Shown one piece after another: positions 43,269-51,904 of a stretch of 64,000 nucleotides of DNA. The stretch is from the NCBI RefSeq assembly GCF_024519725.1, contig NZ_JALJRK010000007.1, positions 1 through 64,000 of the forward strand, given 5' to 3'. Origin of the DNA: Microvirga sp. Mcv34 (GTDB lineage Bacteria; Pseudomonadota; Alphaproteobacteria; Rhizobiales; Beijerinckiaceae). The stretch's first letter is position 1. Every line of letters starts with the position of its first letter. The notes beneath the pieces were generated by a model that saw nothing but the letters and a program-made list of their open reading frames with translations, was not told the origin of the DNA and made no database searches. The position numbers and the translations under genes were made by a program.

Positions 43269-43811
43269 ATGAGCACCGATTCCCGCATTCGTCGCCTGTC
43301 CGGGGTTGCGATCATCACGGGCGCGTTTCTGGCAGGATCATTCCCGGCCGCACTCAAAGCCGACGACGGCGACGGCGGGATCGTCCCTCCCGCCCAATAC
43401 GCCAGCCTGCCGGCCAACGACCGCCTCGACGATGCCGACGTCACCGGAAGCCTGCCGGACACCAAAGCGCTTTCCGGATTCGCCTCGCTGGTGGCGCATG
43501 GAACGATCACTCTGCGCGATACCGCCCCGACGGACTGCATCCCGGGCCATCTGCGCGAAGTGGTGGCCTCCGTGGCGGAGAAGTTCGGCCCCGTCAGCGT
43601 CGAGTCGACCCATCGCAGCCGCGGCCGCAACCGGCGCGCCGGAGGCGCGCGCCATTCCCTGCATCTCGCCTGCCGGGCAGTCGACTTCCGGGTGCGAGCC
43701 CGCGCGCGCGGCGTCATGGCCTATCTGCGGGGACTTCCTCAGGTCGGCGGCCTGAAGATCTATCGAAACGGCATCATTCACATCGACAACGGGGAACGCC
43801 GTTCCTGGTGA
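43269..43811 (+). CDS. Exported M15-type (DUF882/YcbK-like) peptidase
   Basis: A 180-residue protein with an N-terminal hydrophobic signal segment (LSGVAIITGAFLAGSFPAAL) and a C-terminal zinc-peptidase-like fold. The motif SLHLACRAVDFRV and the later GIIHIDNG supply the His/Asp set of M15A D-alanyl-D-alanine carboxypeptidase relatives. HRSRGRNRRAGGARHS is strikingly basic and could bind the cell wall. It probably trims peptidoglycan cross-links in the periplasm. It ends 31 bases before the dehalogenase-like gene but is not clearly in an operon with it. Confidence 0.78.
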   Translation: MSTDSRIRRLSGVAIITGAFLAGSFPAALKADDGDGGIVPPAQYASLPANDRLDDADVTGSLPDTKALSGFASLVAHGTITLRDTAPTDCIPGHLREVVASVAEKFGPVSVESTHRSRGRNRRAGGARHSLHLACRAVDFRVRARARGVMAYLRGLPQVGGLKIYRNGIIHIDNGERRSW

Positions 43812-43842
43812 CGCCCCGGATCGTCTTCGATACAACAGCAGC

Positions 43843-44715
43843 ATGTTCGAGAATTTCACCCATCGCCGGATCGAAACCTCCGAGGCCGTCATCAATCTCC
43901 GCCACGCCGGAAGCGGACCGCCGGTCCTTCTGCTGCATGGACATCCACAGACCCATGCCATGTGGCACAAGGTGGCGCCGAATCTGGCCCGGAACTACAC
44001 GATCGTCTGCGCCGATCTTCGCGGCTACGGCGACAGCGCGAAGCCGCCGACCACGCCCGACCACGAGCCTTATTCCAAGCGCGCCATGGCGCGCGATCAG
44101 GTCGGGGCGATGCAGGCTCTCGGCTTCGAGCGCTTCGCCGTCGTCGGCCACGACCGCGGCGGGCGCTGCGCCTATCGCATGGCGCTCGACCACCCGGACC
44201 GGATCATCGCACTGTCGGTTCTCGACATCATTCCGACGGCCGAGCACTTCCAGCGTACGGACATGGCCTTCGCCATGGGCTACTGGCACTGGTTCTTCCT
44301 CGCTCAACCCCATCCCATCCCCGAGCGCCTGATCGCATCCGACCCGGACGTGTTCTACCTGCGCCGGGGACGCTCGCTCTTCGACGAAGCGGCGCTGGCC
44401 GAATACCGGCGCTGCTACACGAACCCCGAGACGATCCACGCCATGTGCGAGGATTACCGGGCCGGCGCGACCATCGACATGCGTCTCGACGAAGAGGACC
44501 AGAAGGCCGGGCGCCGCATCGCCTGTCCGGTGCAGGCTCTCTGGGGTCTGAAGAACGGCCTGGAGCGCTGGTACGACGTTCTTGCCGTCTGGCGCGACTG
44601 GGCCGACAGCGTGGAAGGCCACGGCATCGATTGCGGCCACTACCTCGCCGAGGAAGCGCCGGACGAAACGCTGGCGGCCCTGGAGCCGTTTCTCGCGCGA
44701 GCATTTGAAGGTTGA
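43843..44715 (+). CDS. Alpha/beta hydrolase, probable fluoroacetate/haloacetate dehalogenase
   Basis: A 290-residue alpha/beta hydrolase that looks like the fluoroacetate dehalogenase of Rhodopseudomonas palustris (RPA1163), which turns fluoroacetate into glycolate and fluoride. Visible equivalents are the nucleophile Asp104 in VGHDRGGR with halide/carboxylate-binding Arg105 and Arg108, the acid Asp128 in VLDIIP, His149-Trp150 in GYWHWFF (fluoride pocket) and the base His266 in DCGHYLAEE. The oxyanion loop is LHGHPQTHAMWHK. Plain haloacetate dehalogenase or an epoxide hydrolase is the main alternative. It has no signal peptide. Confidence 0.75.
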   Translation: MFENFTHRRIETSEAVINLRHAGSGPPVLLLHGHPQTHAMWHKVAPNLARNYTIVCADLRGYGDSAKPPTTPDHEPYSKRAMARDQVGAMQALGFERFAVVGHDRGGRCAYRMALDHPDRIIALSVLDIIPTAEHFQRTDMAFAMGYWHWFFLAQPHPIPERLIASDPDVFYLRRGRSLFDEAALAEYRRCYTNPETIHAMCEDYRAGATIDMRLDEEDQKAGRRIACPVQALWGLKNGLERWYDVLAVWRDWADSVEGHGIDCGHYLAEEAPDETLAALEPFLARAFEG

Positions 44716-44744
44716 CGCTCACGCGTCTGCGGCCAACACCCGCT

Positions 44745-44789
44745 CACGTCATGGCCTTCCCGGACTTGATCCGGGGAGGCCATGACGTG
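44745..44789. repeat. Palindromic element C
   Basis: Perfect 13-base arms CACGTCATGGCCT and AGGCCATGACGTG flank a CCCGGACTTGATCCGGG-like inner hairpin. Its outer arm matches the start of repeat B (ACGTCATGGCC), so the two may be related. Confidence 0.6.
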
Positions 44790-44803
44790 GTGAGAGCTCC
44801 CCA

Positions 44804-44913
44804 GTGTCATTCCCGGCCGGAGATGGCGAAGCCATCGGAGGGGAAGGGAAACCACTGACAGGCGCAGCGCCATGGATCCCCTTCCCTCGCCTTCGGCTCG
44901 CCGGGGATGACAC
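44804..44913. repeat. Palindromic element D
   Basis: About 110 bases bounded by GTGTCATTCCCGGCC and GGGGATGACAC. The inside contains the pairs GGGAAGGG/CCCTTCCC. Only this copy is in the window. It occupies the gap between the dehalogenase-like gene and pxpA together with element C. Confidence 0.5.
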
Positions 44914-44945
44914 TCACCACTCCGGTCTCGGAAGCGAAAGGACCT

Positions 44946-45716
44946 CTACGCCCTGGCCTTTGCGAACGGCGCGATGGTGATGCCGTTCGCCTCCAGTTTC
45001 GCGCGGACCGTGCGGGCCATGACGACGGCGCTCGGCTCGTCGCCGTGCACGCAGATCGTGTCGATCTCGACCGGGATCCGCTTTCCCGACACCGTCGTGA
45101 TCGCCCGGTCCTGGACGGCCCGGAGAATGCGCTCGGCGGCGAATTCCGCGTCGTGCAGCACGGAACCGGGCTTTTTCCGGCTGGTGAGCGTACCATCGTC
45201 CTCGTAGGTGCGGTCGGCGAAGATCTCGCGCGCGACCTTCACGCCGAGCTGGTCCGACGCCTTTTCCATCAGAAGACCGGGCATGCACACATTGACGAGG
45301 CCGGCATCGACGCCCTTGATGGCGCGGGCGATGGCGAGCGCGAGATCCATGTCCTCGTTCGCCATATTGTTGAGCGAGCCATGCGCCTTCACATAGGTGA
45401 CCTTGTGCCCGGCGAGCGCCGCGAGGGCCTGCATGGCGCCGATCTGATAGGCCACCATGCGCTCGATCTCCGCCGGGCTGTCGCCGCGGATCGCGCGGCG
45501 GCCGAAGCCGTGCAGGTCGTTGAAGCCCGGATGCGCCCCGATTGCGACGCCCTTCCGCTTCGCCATCTCGGCCGTGCGAAACATGATGGACGGATCGCCC
45601 GCATGATAGCCGCAGGCGATGTTGGCCGACGAGACGATGTCGAGCATCGCCTCGTCGTCTCCCATCGGCCAGGGGCCGAAGCCCTCACCCATGTCGCAGT
45701 TGAGATCGATGATCAT
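44946..45716 (-). CDS. pxpA: 5-oxoprolinase subunit A (LamB/YcsF family)
   Basis: A 256-residue LamB/YcsF protein. PxpA with PxpB and PxpC opens 5-oxoproline to glutamate using ATP. The N-terminus [27 protein letters not shown] and the middle [38 protein letters not shown] are all diagnostic. The ATG follows the pncB stop by five bases, so the two genes are transcribed together. pxpB and pxpC are not in this window, so they are elsewhere or the protein acts alone. Confidence 0.93.
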   Translation of the reverse strand: MIIDLNCDMGEGFGPWPMGDDEAMLDIVSSANIACGYHAGDPSIMFRTAEMAKRKGVAIGAHPGFNDLHGFGRRAIRGDSPAEIERMVAYQIGAMQALAALAGHKVTYVKAHGSLNNMANEDMDLALAIARAIKGVDAGLVNVCMPGLLMEKASDQLGVKVAREIFADRTYEDDGTLTSRKKPGSVLHDAEFAAERILRAVQDRAITTVSGKRIPVEIDTICVHGDEPSAVVMARTVRAKLEANGITIAPFAKARA

Positions 45717-45721
45717 GTCCG

Positions 45722-47014
45722 TCACACCAGAACAGGTTTGGCCGTTTGCTGGCCCACGTGGAAGATGCGCTTGTAGCGCTCGATTTCCGCCTTCGGCCCC
45801 ATGGCCTTCGTTGGATTGTCGGAGAGTTTCACCGTCGGCCTTTCGTCGGCCGAGATGACCTTGCACACGATGGAGATCGGGTCGAGCGCACCGTCAGGCG
45901 CCAAGCCGCGGAAATCGTTGGTGAGGAGCGTGCCCCAGCCGTAACCCATGCGCATGCGCCCGCGAAAATGCCGATGGATCCGCTCGATCAAATCCACATC
46001 GAGCCCATCGGAGAAGATCGCGAGCTTCTCCTTCGGATTCTGTCCGCGCTGACGCCACCACTCGATGGCTTCCTCGCCGCCCTCGATCGGATCCTTGGAA
46101 TCCACCCTGATGCCCGTCCACGACGCCACCCACTCGGGCGCGTTCTGCAGGAAGTTCGTGGTGCCGTAGGTATCGGGCAGGATGATGCGCAGGTTGCCCT
46201 CGTAATCCTGCTGCCAATCCGCCAGCACCTGGTACGGCGATTCGGCGAGCTCCTCGTCGCTGTCGGTCAGGGCCGCATAGACCATCGGCAGTTCATGGGC
46301 GTTCGTGCCCACGGCCTCGACCTCGCGGCGCATGGCGATGAGGCAGTTGGACGTGCCGAGGAAGGAAGGGCCAAGACCCTCGATCATCGCCTGCACGCAC
46401 CAATCCTGCCACAGGAAGCCATGGCGGCGGCGCGTGCCGAAATCGGAGATCGACAGATCGGGAATCTGCTTGAGTCGCTGTATCTTCTCCCAGACACGCG
46501 TCATGGCGCGGGCGTAGAGAACCTGCAGCTCGAACTTGCCCATGCCCTTGAGCACGCCGCGCGAGCGCAACTCGTTGAGGATGGCGAGGGCCGGGATCTC
46601 CCACATGGTGGTCTCGATCCAGCGGCCGTGGAAGGTCAGCACATATTGGCCGTCCTCCTTCTCGAGCAGGTATTCCGGAAAGCGGAAGGTCTCGAGCCAG
46701 TCCATGAATTCCGGCGAGAACATCTGCCGCTTGCCGTAGAAGGTATTGCCGCGCAGCCATGTGGACTCGCCCCGCGTCAGCGAGAGGCTGCGCACATGGT
46801 CGAGCTGCTCGCGCAGCTCACCGATATCGATGATATCGCCCAGGCGGATGCGGGTGGTGCGGTTATGGATGCCGAACGTGACCTGCACGTCCCTGTGGCG
46901 GCGAAAGATCGTCTGCGCCATCAGGAGCTTGTAGAAATCCGTATCCAGAACGGACCGGACGATCGGGTCGATCTTCCAAGTATGGTTGTAGACCCGGGTC
47001 GCGATGTCCACCAT
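45722..47014 (-). CDS. pncB: Nicotinate phosphoribosyltransferase
   Basis: Joins nicotinate to PRPP with ATP hydrolysis, giving nicotinate mononucleotide in NAD salvage. The 430-residue enzyme shows [16 protein letters not shown] at the start, [12 protein letters not shown], the [19 protein letters not shown] block, LGTSNCLIA and [12 protein letters not shown], and the phosphate loop [13 protein letters not shown] seven codons upstream is in frame, but AAGGAG lies before the ATG at 47014. It is followed by pxpA. Confidence 0.95.
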   Translation of the reverse strand: MVDIATRVYNHTWKIDPIVRSVLDTDFYKLLMAQTIFRRHRDVQVTFGIHNRTTRIRLGDIIDIGELREQLDHVRSLSLTRGESTWLRGNTFYGKRQMFSPEFMDWLETFRFPEYLLEKEDGQYVLTFHGRWIETTMWEIPALAILNELRSRGVLKGMGKFELQVLYARAMTRVWEKIQRLKQIPDLSISDFGTRRRHGFLWQDWCVQAMIEGLGPSFLGTSNCLIAMRREVEAVGTNAHELPMVYAALTDSDEELAESPYQVLADWQQDYEGNLRIILPDTYGTTNFLQNAPEWVASWTGIRVDSKDPIEGGEEAIEWWRQRGQNPKEKLAIFSDGLDVDLIERIHRHFRGRMRMGYGWGTLLTNDFRGLAPDGALDPISIVCKVISADERPTVKLSDNPTKAMGPKAEIERYKRIFHVGQQTAKPVLV

Positions 47015-47107
47015 CGCCTGCTCCTTGCCACTCAAAGGAGGCGAGACAATAGCGAAGGCGTGCCCGGTATGAAAGAGCGCCGGCTACAGGACTTCCATGC
47101 AGTCCCG

Positions 47108-47440
47108 TCAGGGCGGCAGGACATCCACCTGGATCGAGGCGTAGTAGGCCGCCACGTCGGCGATATCCTCGTCCGACAGCTCCTTTGCTACAATATTCAT
47201 GGATTCGTTCTTGCGATCACCCGAGCGATAGGCTTCGAGGCTGCGGACGATGTAGCTCTCGACCTGACCGGCCAGATTGGGCGCTTCCGGGTTCTTCGAG
47301 AGGCCGTCGAGGCCGTGGCAGCCCTGGCAGGTGGTGAGCTTCTGGCGCCCCGCCCGGGCGTCTCCGGCAAAGGCCGGATCGGCCGCGAGGCCACCCAGGA
47401 GGAGACCCGCCAGGGCAAGAGCATGGATCGATTTCATCAT
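47108..47440 (-). CDS. Small periplasmic c-type cytochrome
   Basis: A 110-residue cytochrome c precursor with signal peptide (about 1-25, AFA). The haem motif CQGCH is in LTTCQGCHGLDG and a probable Met ligand is in NESMNIVAKELSDEDI. This class I c553/c4-like layout is typical of electron acceptors for periplasmic dehydrogenases. It lies 52 bases after the sugar dehydrogenase gene on the same strand, so it likely takes its electrons. The start is one of two neighbouring ATGs (MMKS). Confidence 0.9.
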   Translation of the reverse strand: MMKSIHALALAGLLLGGLAADPAFAGDARAGRQKLTTCQGCHGLDGLSKNPEAPNLAGQVESYIVRSLEAYRSGDRKNESMNIVAKELSDEDIADVAAYYASIQVDVLPP

Positions 47441-47492
47441 GGACGGTCCCGGGAGAAGCGGGCGCCCGCACGGGGCGCCCATCGAGAAATGC

Positions 47493-48794
47493 TCAGCGTC
47501 CTTCGTAGGATATACGATAGATCGCTCCGGCGGTATCGTCCGAGACCAGGAGAGACCCGTCAGGCAGCATTGCGACATCGACCGGCCGCCCGAGATACTC
47601 ACCGTTCTCCGTCAGCCATCCCTCTGCGAAGACTTGCGGCTTGTCCGCCGTGCCATCCGGCTTGACCGGCGTGAACATAACCCGCGCGCCGATAGGCTTG
47701 GTGCGGTTCCAGGAGCCGTGCTGGGCCGAGAAGATGCCACCCTGGTAGGTCTGCGGGAACATCTTGCCCGTGTAGAACATCATGCCGAGATCGGCCGCGT
47801 GCGGAGCCATCTCGGCCTGCGGGCCGATCACCCCGGCCGGGACCGGATCGTCCTTGTACTCGACCGTGCGGACGGTGCCGCCGCCATACCAGGGGAAGCC
47901 GAAGTTCTGCCCCATGCTGGCAATGCGGTTGAGCTCCCCGGGAGGTTGGTCGTCGCCCATGCCGTCGACCTGGTTGTCCGTGAACCAGAGAGACTTGTCG
48001 GCGGGATTGAAGTCCATCCCGACCGAATTGCGGATGCCCGTCGCATAGACCTCGCGGTTCTTGCCGTCCTGGTCCATGCGGATGATGCCGCCGATCCCGA
48101 CCTTCTTGTAGAGATCGAGCTTGTCTTTGGGCGGCACGTTGAAGGGCTGGCCAAGGGCGATATAGAGCTTATTGTCTGGTCCGATCCGGCAGACGCGGGC
48201 GGTATGATTGAAGCTTTCCTCGGCGGGCGGAATGAGATCACCCTGCTTCACGACCTGGAAGATGGGAACATCGGCGCCACCCTCGTAGAAGAACTCGGCG
48301 GCCGGGAACTGGATCACCCGGTTCTGTTCGACGATGTAGAGGATCCCATCGGGCGAGAAGCAAACGCCGTTGGGGATCTTGAAGGTGACGGCCGCCCCGA
48401 ACGGGACGACCTCGTCGGCCACGCGATCCTTGTCGCGATCCGTCACCGTGTAGACGTTGCTCTTGCGGGTTCCGACGAAAACGACGCCGGCATTGGGCCC
48501 GACGGCCATATGGCGGGCATCGGGAACCACGGCGTAAAGATCGATTTTGAATCCGTCCGGCAGCTTGATCTTCTCGAGATTGCGCCTGAGAGCATCGGCC
48601 CTGCGGCCCTCCTGTGGAATCGGTTTGGGCGGCGGCGTGTCGGTGGCGCGGAAGCCGCTCAGGCGTTCCAGGTTGCCCGTCGGCGATTGCGTCGCCGATG
48701 GTGTATTCCCGGCGCCTCCCTGGACGGCAGGCTGGGCAAAAGCTGAGGACGCAAGAACAACCGTTGAGACAGCAGCAAGCCAGATGAACTTCAT
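47493..48794 (-). CDS. PQQ-dependent sugar (sorbosone-type) dehydrogenase
   Basis: A 433-residue exported protein with a signal peptide (about 1-20, AFAQ) and a six-bladed propeller typical of soluble quinoprotein glucose/sorbosone dehydrogenases. Recognisable parts are LPDGFKIDLYAVVPDARHMAVG, VVFVGTRKSNVYTV, NGVCFSPDGILYIVEQNRVI, GMDFNPADKSLWFTDNQVDGMGDD and SAQHGSWNRTKPIGARV. It probably oxidises a sugar or aldehyde in the periplasm using PQQ. GGAGGAATCG is a strong ribosome site before the ATG. The small cytochrome c just downstream is the likely acceptor. Substrate is not deducible. Confidence 0.88.
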   Translation of the reverse strand: MKFIWLAAVSTVVLASSAFAQPAVQGGAGNTPSATQSPTGNLERLSGFRATDTPPPKPIPQEGRRADALRRNLEKIKLPDGFKIDLYAVVPDARHMAVGPNAGVVFVGTRKSNVYTVTDRDKDRVADEVVPFGAAVTFKIPNGVCFSPDGILYIVEQNRVIQFPAAEFFYEGGADVPIFQVVKQGDLIPPAEESFNHTARVCRIGPDNKLYIALGQPFNVPPKDKLDLYKKVGIGGIIRMDQDGKNREVYATGIRNSVGMDFNPADKSLWFTDNQVDGMGDDQPPGELNRIASMGQNFGFPWYGGGTVRTVEYKDDPVPAGVIGPQAEMAPHAADLGMMFYTGKMFPQTYQGGIFSAQHGSWNRTKPIGARVMFTPVKPDGTADKPQVFAEGWLTENGEYLGRPVDVAMLPDGSLLVSDDTAGAIYRISYEGR

Positions 48795-48920
48795 CGATTC
48801 CTCCGAGAGACTGCCCCTTATGATTTTATCGTTGTGTGTCCGTGTTCGAATGCGCTCCCCAGCCAATTCTTAACATAGATCATACTCAAGCCACTTCCAC
48901 AGCGGAAGGAGCGAATAAGA

Positions 48921-48950
48921 GCAAAGAAAAAGGGGCCGCACGCGGCCCCT
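48921..48950 (-). terminator. Rho-independent terminator after the PPOX-type stress protein
   Basis: On the minus strand AGGGGCCGCGTGCGGCCCCT makes the stem, followed by TTTTTCTTTGC. It closes the gene that starts at 49478. Confidence 0.85.
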
Positions 48951-48974
48951 GAATATTTCGCGCTGCGGCGGAAA

Positions 48975-49478
48975 TCAGCTCAGGTTGACCTTCGCCTGAT
49001 CGCCGGGCTTCGGCTGCTCGCCGGTAATGGCGGCCTTGGCATAGCCGTAGAGATGCACCAGGGTCGAGGACGGGCTGTCCCAGTATTCGCCCTTGGCCGG
49101 ATGAACGCGGATCAGGGCGATCTGCGGATCGTCGACGCCCTTCGGGAACCAGGCGCGCAGGGGCTCCGACCACTTCTCCTCGATCGTTGCCTTGTCGCGC
49201 ACGATCTCGGCCTTGCCGGTCACCGACACGTAGGTCTGGCTGCTCGGATCGGAATAGGCGAGGTTCACCTCGTTGTCGCGGGAGAGCTCCGTCGTCTTGG
49301 GAGACTGGATCTGGGTGAAGAACCAGAGATCGCCATGCTCGTCCGCCTCCTGGTTGTGCATGGGGCGGCTGTGAAGCGTTCCGTCCGTATCGACGGTGGT
49401 CATCATGGCGATCTTCACGTCCTTGATCAGCTCATAGAGCTTTCCGGCGTTCGGATCGTTATGGCCGTGCTGGTGCAT
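48975..49478 (-). CDS. Pyridoxamine 5'-phosphate oxidase-fold general stress protein
   Basis: A 167-residue protein of the general stress protein 26 type with a split beta-barrel flavin-binding fold. Conserved parts are VKIAMMTTVDTDGTLHSRPM, LWFFTQIQSPKTTEL, VNLAYSDPSSQTYVSVTGKAEIV and RVHPAKGEYWDSPS. It may bind FMN/FAD and act as a redox or salt-stress protein. The N-terminus MHQHGHN is histidine-rich. A possible EcfG-type promoter lies about 100 bases upstream, in agreement with a stress role. A strong terminator ends the gene. Confidence 0.85.
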   Translation of the reverse strand: MHQHGHNDPNAGKLYELIKDVKIAMMTTVDTDGTLHSRPMHNQEADEHGDLWFFTQIQSPKTTELSRDNEVNLAYSDPSSQTYVSVTGKAEIVRDKATIEEKWSEPLRAWFPKGVDDPQIALIRVHPAKGEYWDSPSSTLVHLYGYAKAAITGEQPKPGDQAKVNLS

Positions 49479-49575
49479 CCTCGTCTCCTCAGATCTTGTA
49501 CGACAGGTTCCCGGGAGCGATCATCGAAGGCGGCCCTGCGACCGGTCGAACCGGCTCCCGAGGGGTCCGGTGAAC

Positions 49576-49600
49576 AACGGACAAGGTGCGGTTTGGTTCG
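49576..49600 (-). promoter_or_regulatory. Possible EcfG-type promoter of the PPOX stress gene
   Basis: On the minus strand CGAAC, 16 bases, CGTT. This is one mismatch from the GGAAC-N16-CGTT consensus. It lies 98 bases before the start. Confidence 0.4.
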
Positions 49601-49696
49601 GGATATCGCACAAGGCCCCGCGGGCGCGTCTTAACGGATGCGCTCCGGGCCTATACATGAAGGTCAGAACCTCGGAGCCATTCAGGAGACTTCATC

Positions 49697-50821
49697 GTGG
49701 CAATTACCCGTGAGCACGTGCTGCAGGCTCTGTCGACCGTTCCGGTCGATGCAGGCGGAACCAACCTCGTCGCGTCGGGCCGCCTGTCCGACGTGGTGGT
49801 GGACGATGCGGGCCGGGTGATGTTCGCGATCACCATTCAGCCCAGCGAGGCCGCCGCCATGGAGCAGGTGCGCCAGGCCGCCGTCGCGGCCGTGCAGGGC
49901 CTGCCGGCCGTGAAGGGCGTCTTCGCGAGCCTCACGGCCGACCGGCCCGCCGGCTCCGGCGCTGCCTCCTCTCCCTCCGCGCCGCAGCGCCCGCACGCGG
50001 CGGCGCAGCCGCGGAACCAACGTATCCCGGGCGTGCAGCACGTGATCGCCGTCGCTTCGGGCAAGGGCGGCGTCGGCAAATCCACCACCGCCTGCAACCT
50101 GGCACTCGGGTTAAAGGCGATGGGCCTGAAGGTCGGCCTGCTCGACGCCGACATCTACGGTCCCTCCATGCCGAAGCTCCTCGGCATCCACGGCAAGCCG
50201 CGCCTGCTCGAGAACCGGGTTCTGGAACCCATGGAGGCCTACGGCCTCAAGGTCATGTCCATCGGTTTCCTCGTCGAGGAAGAGGCCGCCATGATCTGGC
50301 GCGGCCCGATGGTGATGTCGGCCATCACCCAGATGCTGCGCGAAGTGGCCTGGGGCGATCTCGACGTTCTCGTCGTCGACATGCCGCCCGGCACGGGCGA
50401 TGCGCAGCTCACCATGGCGCAGGCGACGCCCTTGGCCGGCGCGGTGATCGTCTCCACCCCGCAGGACCTCGCGCTGATCGATGCGCGGCGCGGTGTCTCC
50501 ATGTTCAAGCGCGTGGAGATCCCGATCCTCGGCATCGTCGAGAACATGGCGACCTTCGTCTGCCCCCATTGCGGCCAGAGCTCCCACATCTTCGGCCATG
50601 GCGGCGCGCGTGAGGAGGCCCAGCGCCTGGGCGTTCCCTTCCTGGGCGAAGTTCCGCTCAACATGACCATCCGTGAGCTTTCGGATGCGGGGCGCCCCGT
50701 GGTGGTCGCCGATCCCGACGGGCCGCATGCGACGATCTACAAGGACATGGCGCGGCAGGTCTGGTCCTCGCTCGCAGGCGGCGCAGCCGCACGGCCCGCG
50801 CCACGCATCGTGATCGAGTGA
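49697..50821 (+). CDS. Mrp/NBP35-family iron-sulfur carrier ATPase (ApbC)
   Basis: A 374-residue P-loop protein that carries and delivers iron-sulfur clusters. The N-terminal part (about 1-90) is a MIP18/DUF59-like domain, followed by an Ala/Pro-rich linker. The MRP domain has the deviant Walker A GKGGVGKSTT, DADIYGPSMPKLLG, VVDMPPGTGDAQLT and the cluster-binding CPHCG. It starts at GTG with AGGAG upstream. The stop overlaps mobA by a GTGA junction, giving a unit mrp-mobA-tusA. Confidence 0.93.
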   Translation: MAITREHVLQALSTVPVDAGGTNLVASGRLSDVVVDDAGRVMFAITIQPSEAAAMEQVRQAAVAAVQGLPAVKGVFASLTADRPAGSGAASSPSAPQRPHAAAQPRNQRIPGVQHVIAVASGKGGVGKSTTACNLALGLKAMGLKVGLLDADIYGPSMPKLLGIHGKPRLLENRVLEPMEAYGLKVMSIGFLVEEEAAMIWRGPMVMSAITQMLREVAWGDLDVLVVDMPPGTGDAQLTMAQATPLAGAVIVSTPQDLALIDARRGVSMFKRVEIPILGIVENMATFVCPHCGQSSHIFGHGGAREEAQRLGVPFLGEVPLNMTIRELSDAGRPVVVADPDGPHATIYKDMARQVWSSLAGGAAARPAPRIVIE

Positions 50822-50832
50822 GCGGGTCCGGC

Positions 50833-51459
50833 ATGACGCCGCCTCCCACGCTTGGCGTCGTGCTGGCGGGTGGCCTGTCGCGGCGCATGGGAGGCGGCGA
50901 CAAGGTTCTCCTGACGGTCGACGGGCTGACGCTTCTCGACCATGCGGCGCAGCGCCTCGCGCCGCAATGCGACGGCCTGATTGTGAATGCGAATGGCGAC
51001 ATCAGCCGTTTCGGGACTTCTCCCTATCCCGTCGTGCCAGATTTGATCGAAGGTCATCTGGGTCCGCTGTCGGGCATTCTGACGGCGCTAGAATGGACCG
51101 CAGCTCATCGTCCCGGCATCGCATGGGTCGTGAGCGTTCCGGGCGATACGCCGTTCATCCCGGCCGACCTGGTCCAGCGCCTGCATCATGCGCGCCTTGC
51201 ATCGGCGCAACCCCTCGCCTGCGCGTCGTCGGGCTCGCGGATCCATTTCGCAGTCGGCCTCTGGCCCGTCGCCTTGCAGGACGATCTGCGCCGGGCGCTC
51301 CTGGCCGAGGGGACCCGCCGCATCCGGGATTGGGCGGGGCGTCACGGATATGCACAGGCTTCATGGCCTATCGAGGCCACGGACCCGTTCTTCAACATCA
51401 ACACGCCGGAGGATTTGGCCGAGGCGGGCCTGTCGGCACGGCAGGAAGGCGCACGATGA
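50833..51459 (+). CDS. mobA: Molybdenum cofactor guanylyltransferase
   Basis: Adds GMP to Mo-molybdopterin to make the MGD form of the cofactor. It is about 208 residues. The nucleotidyltransferase loop is GVVLAGGLSRRMGGGDK, with SVPGDTPFIP (metal site) and FFNINTPEDL near the end. A GTG at 50818 in frame overlaps the mrp stop and might be the true start; the ATG at 50833 is used here. The stop overlaps tusA by ATGA. With moaDE at the left end it completes parts of the molybdenum cofactor pathway in this window. Confidence 0.92.
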   Translation: MTPPPTLGVVLAGGLSRRMGGGDKVLLTVDGLTLLDHAAQRLAPQCDGLIVNANGDISRFGTSPYPVVPDLIEGHLGPLSGILTALEWTAAHRPGIAWVVSVPGDTPFIPADLVQRLHHARLASAQPLACASSGSRIHFAVGLWPVALQDDLRRALLAEGTRRIRDWAGRHGYAQASWPIEATDPFFNINTPEDLAEAGLSARQEGAR

Positions 51460-51686
51460 CCGAGCTCGATCTCTCCGGCCTGAAATGCCCGCTCCCGGTC
51501 CTGCGCACTCGAAAGGCCCTGCGTTCGCTGGCGGCCGGCGAGCGACTGCACGTCATCTGCACGGATCCGCTCGCGGGGATCGACGTGCCCAACCTGATCC
51601 GGGAAACAGGCGACATTCTGGAAGAGCAAAAACAGGAAGCCTCCCGGATCAGCTTCCTGATCCGCAAGGCCGAACACTCCACATGA
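51456..51686 (+). CDS. tusA: TusA-family sulfur carrier protein
   Basis: A 76-residue two-layer alpha/beta sulfur carrier. The cysteine motif C-P-x-P is present as LKCPLPVLRTRK, followed by the beta strand LHVICTDPLAGIDVPNL. TusA relays persulfide sulfur for tRNA thiolation and molybdenum cofactor maturation. It overlaps mobA by four bases and follows mrp, so it may supply sulfur in the same job, though a general tRNA role is just as possible. Confidence 0.92.
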   Translation: MTELDLSGLKCPLPVLRTRKALRSLAAGERLHVICTDPLAGIDVPNLIRETGDILEEQKQEASRISFLIRKAEHST

Positions 51687-51711
51687 AAAAGGCCCGGCAA
51701 ATGCCGGGCCC
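51686..51711. terminator. Shared terminator between tusA and csbD
   Basis: Stem GGCCCGGCA/TGCCGGGCC at 51691-51710. The minus strand continues into TTTTTC, a good terminator for csbD; the plus strand continues CTTTCC, a weak one for tusA. Confidence 0.75.
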
Positions 51712-51727
51712 TTTCCATCATCTGCGA

Positions 51728-51904
51728 TTAAGGATTCTTGCGCAGCGAATCCTTGATGCCGCCGACGGTGTTCTGGATCTTGCCCTCGGCCTTATCCATC
51801 TTGCCTTCGGCTTCCATCTTGGAATCACCCAGGACCTTGCCCAGGCCTTCCTTGATGCGGCCCTTCACGTTCTTCATGCTGCCTTCGGCGCGATCGTTAT
51901 CCAT
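51728..51904 (-). CDS. CsbD-family stress protein
   Basis: A 58-residue hydrophilic protein of the CsbD family, unstructured stress proteins made under general stress. The repeat-like MKNVKGRIKEGLGKVLGDSKMEAEGKMDKAEGK layout is typical. The ATG is at 51904; the frame continues upstream without similarity. A possible EcfG-type promoter lies 35 bases upstream, which fits the expected stress control. It is convergent with tusA and shares a terminator hairpin. Confidence 0.9.
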   Translation of the reverse strand: MDNDRAEGSMKNVKGRIKEGLGKVLGDSKMEAEGKMDKAEGKIQNTVGGIKDSLRKNP

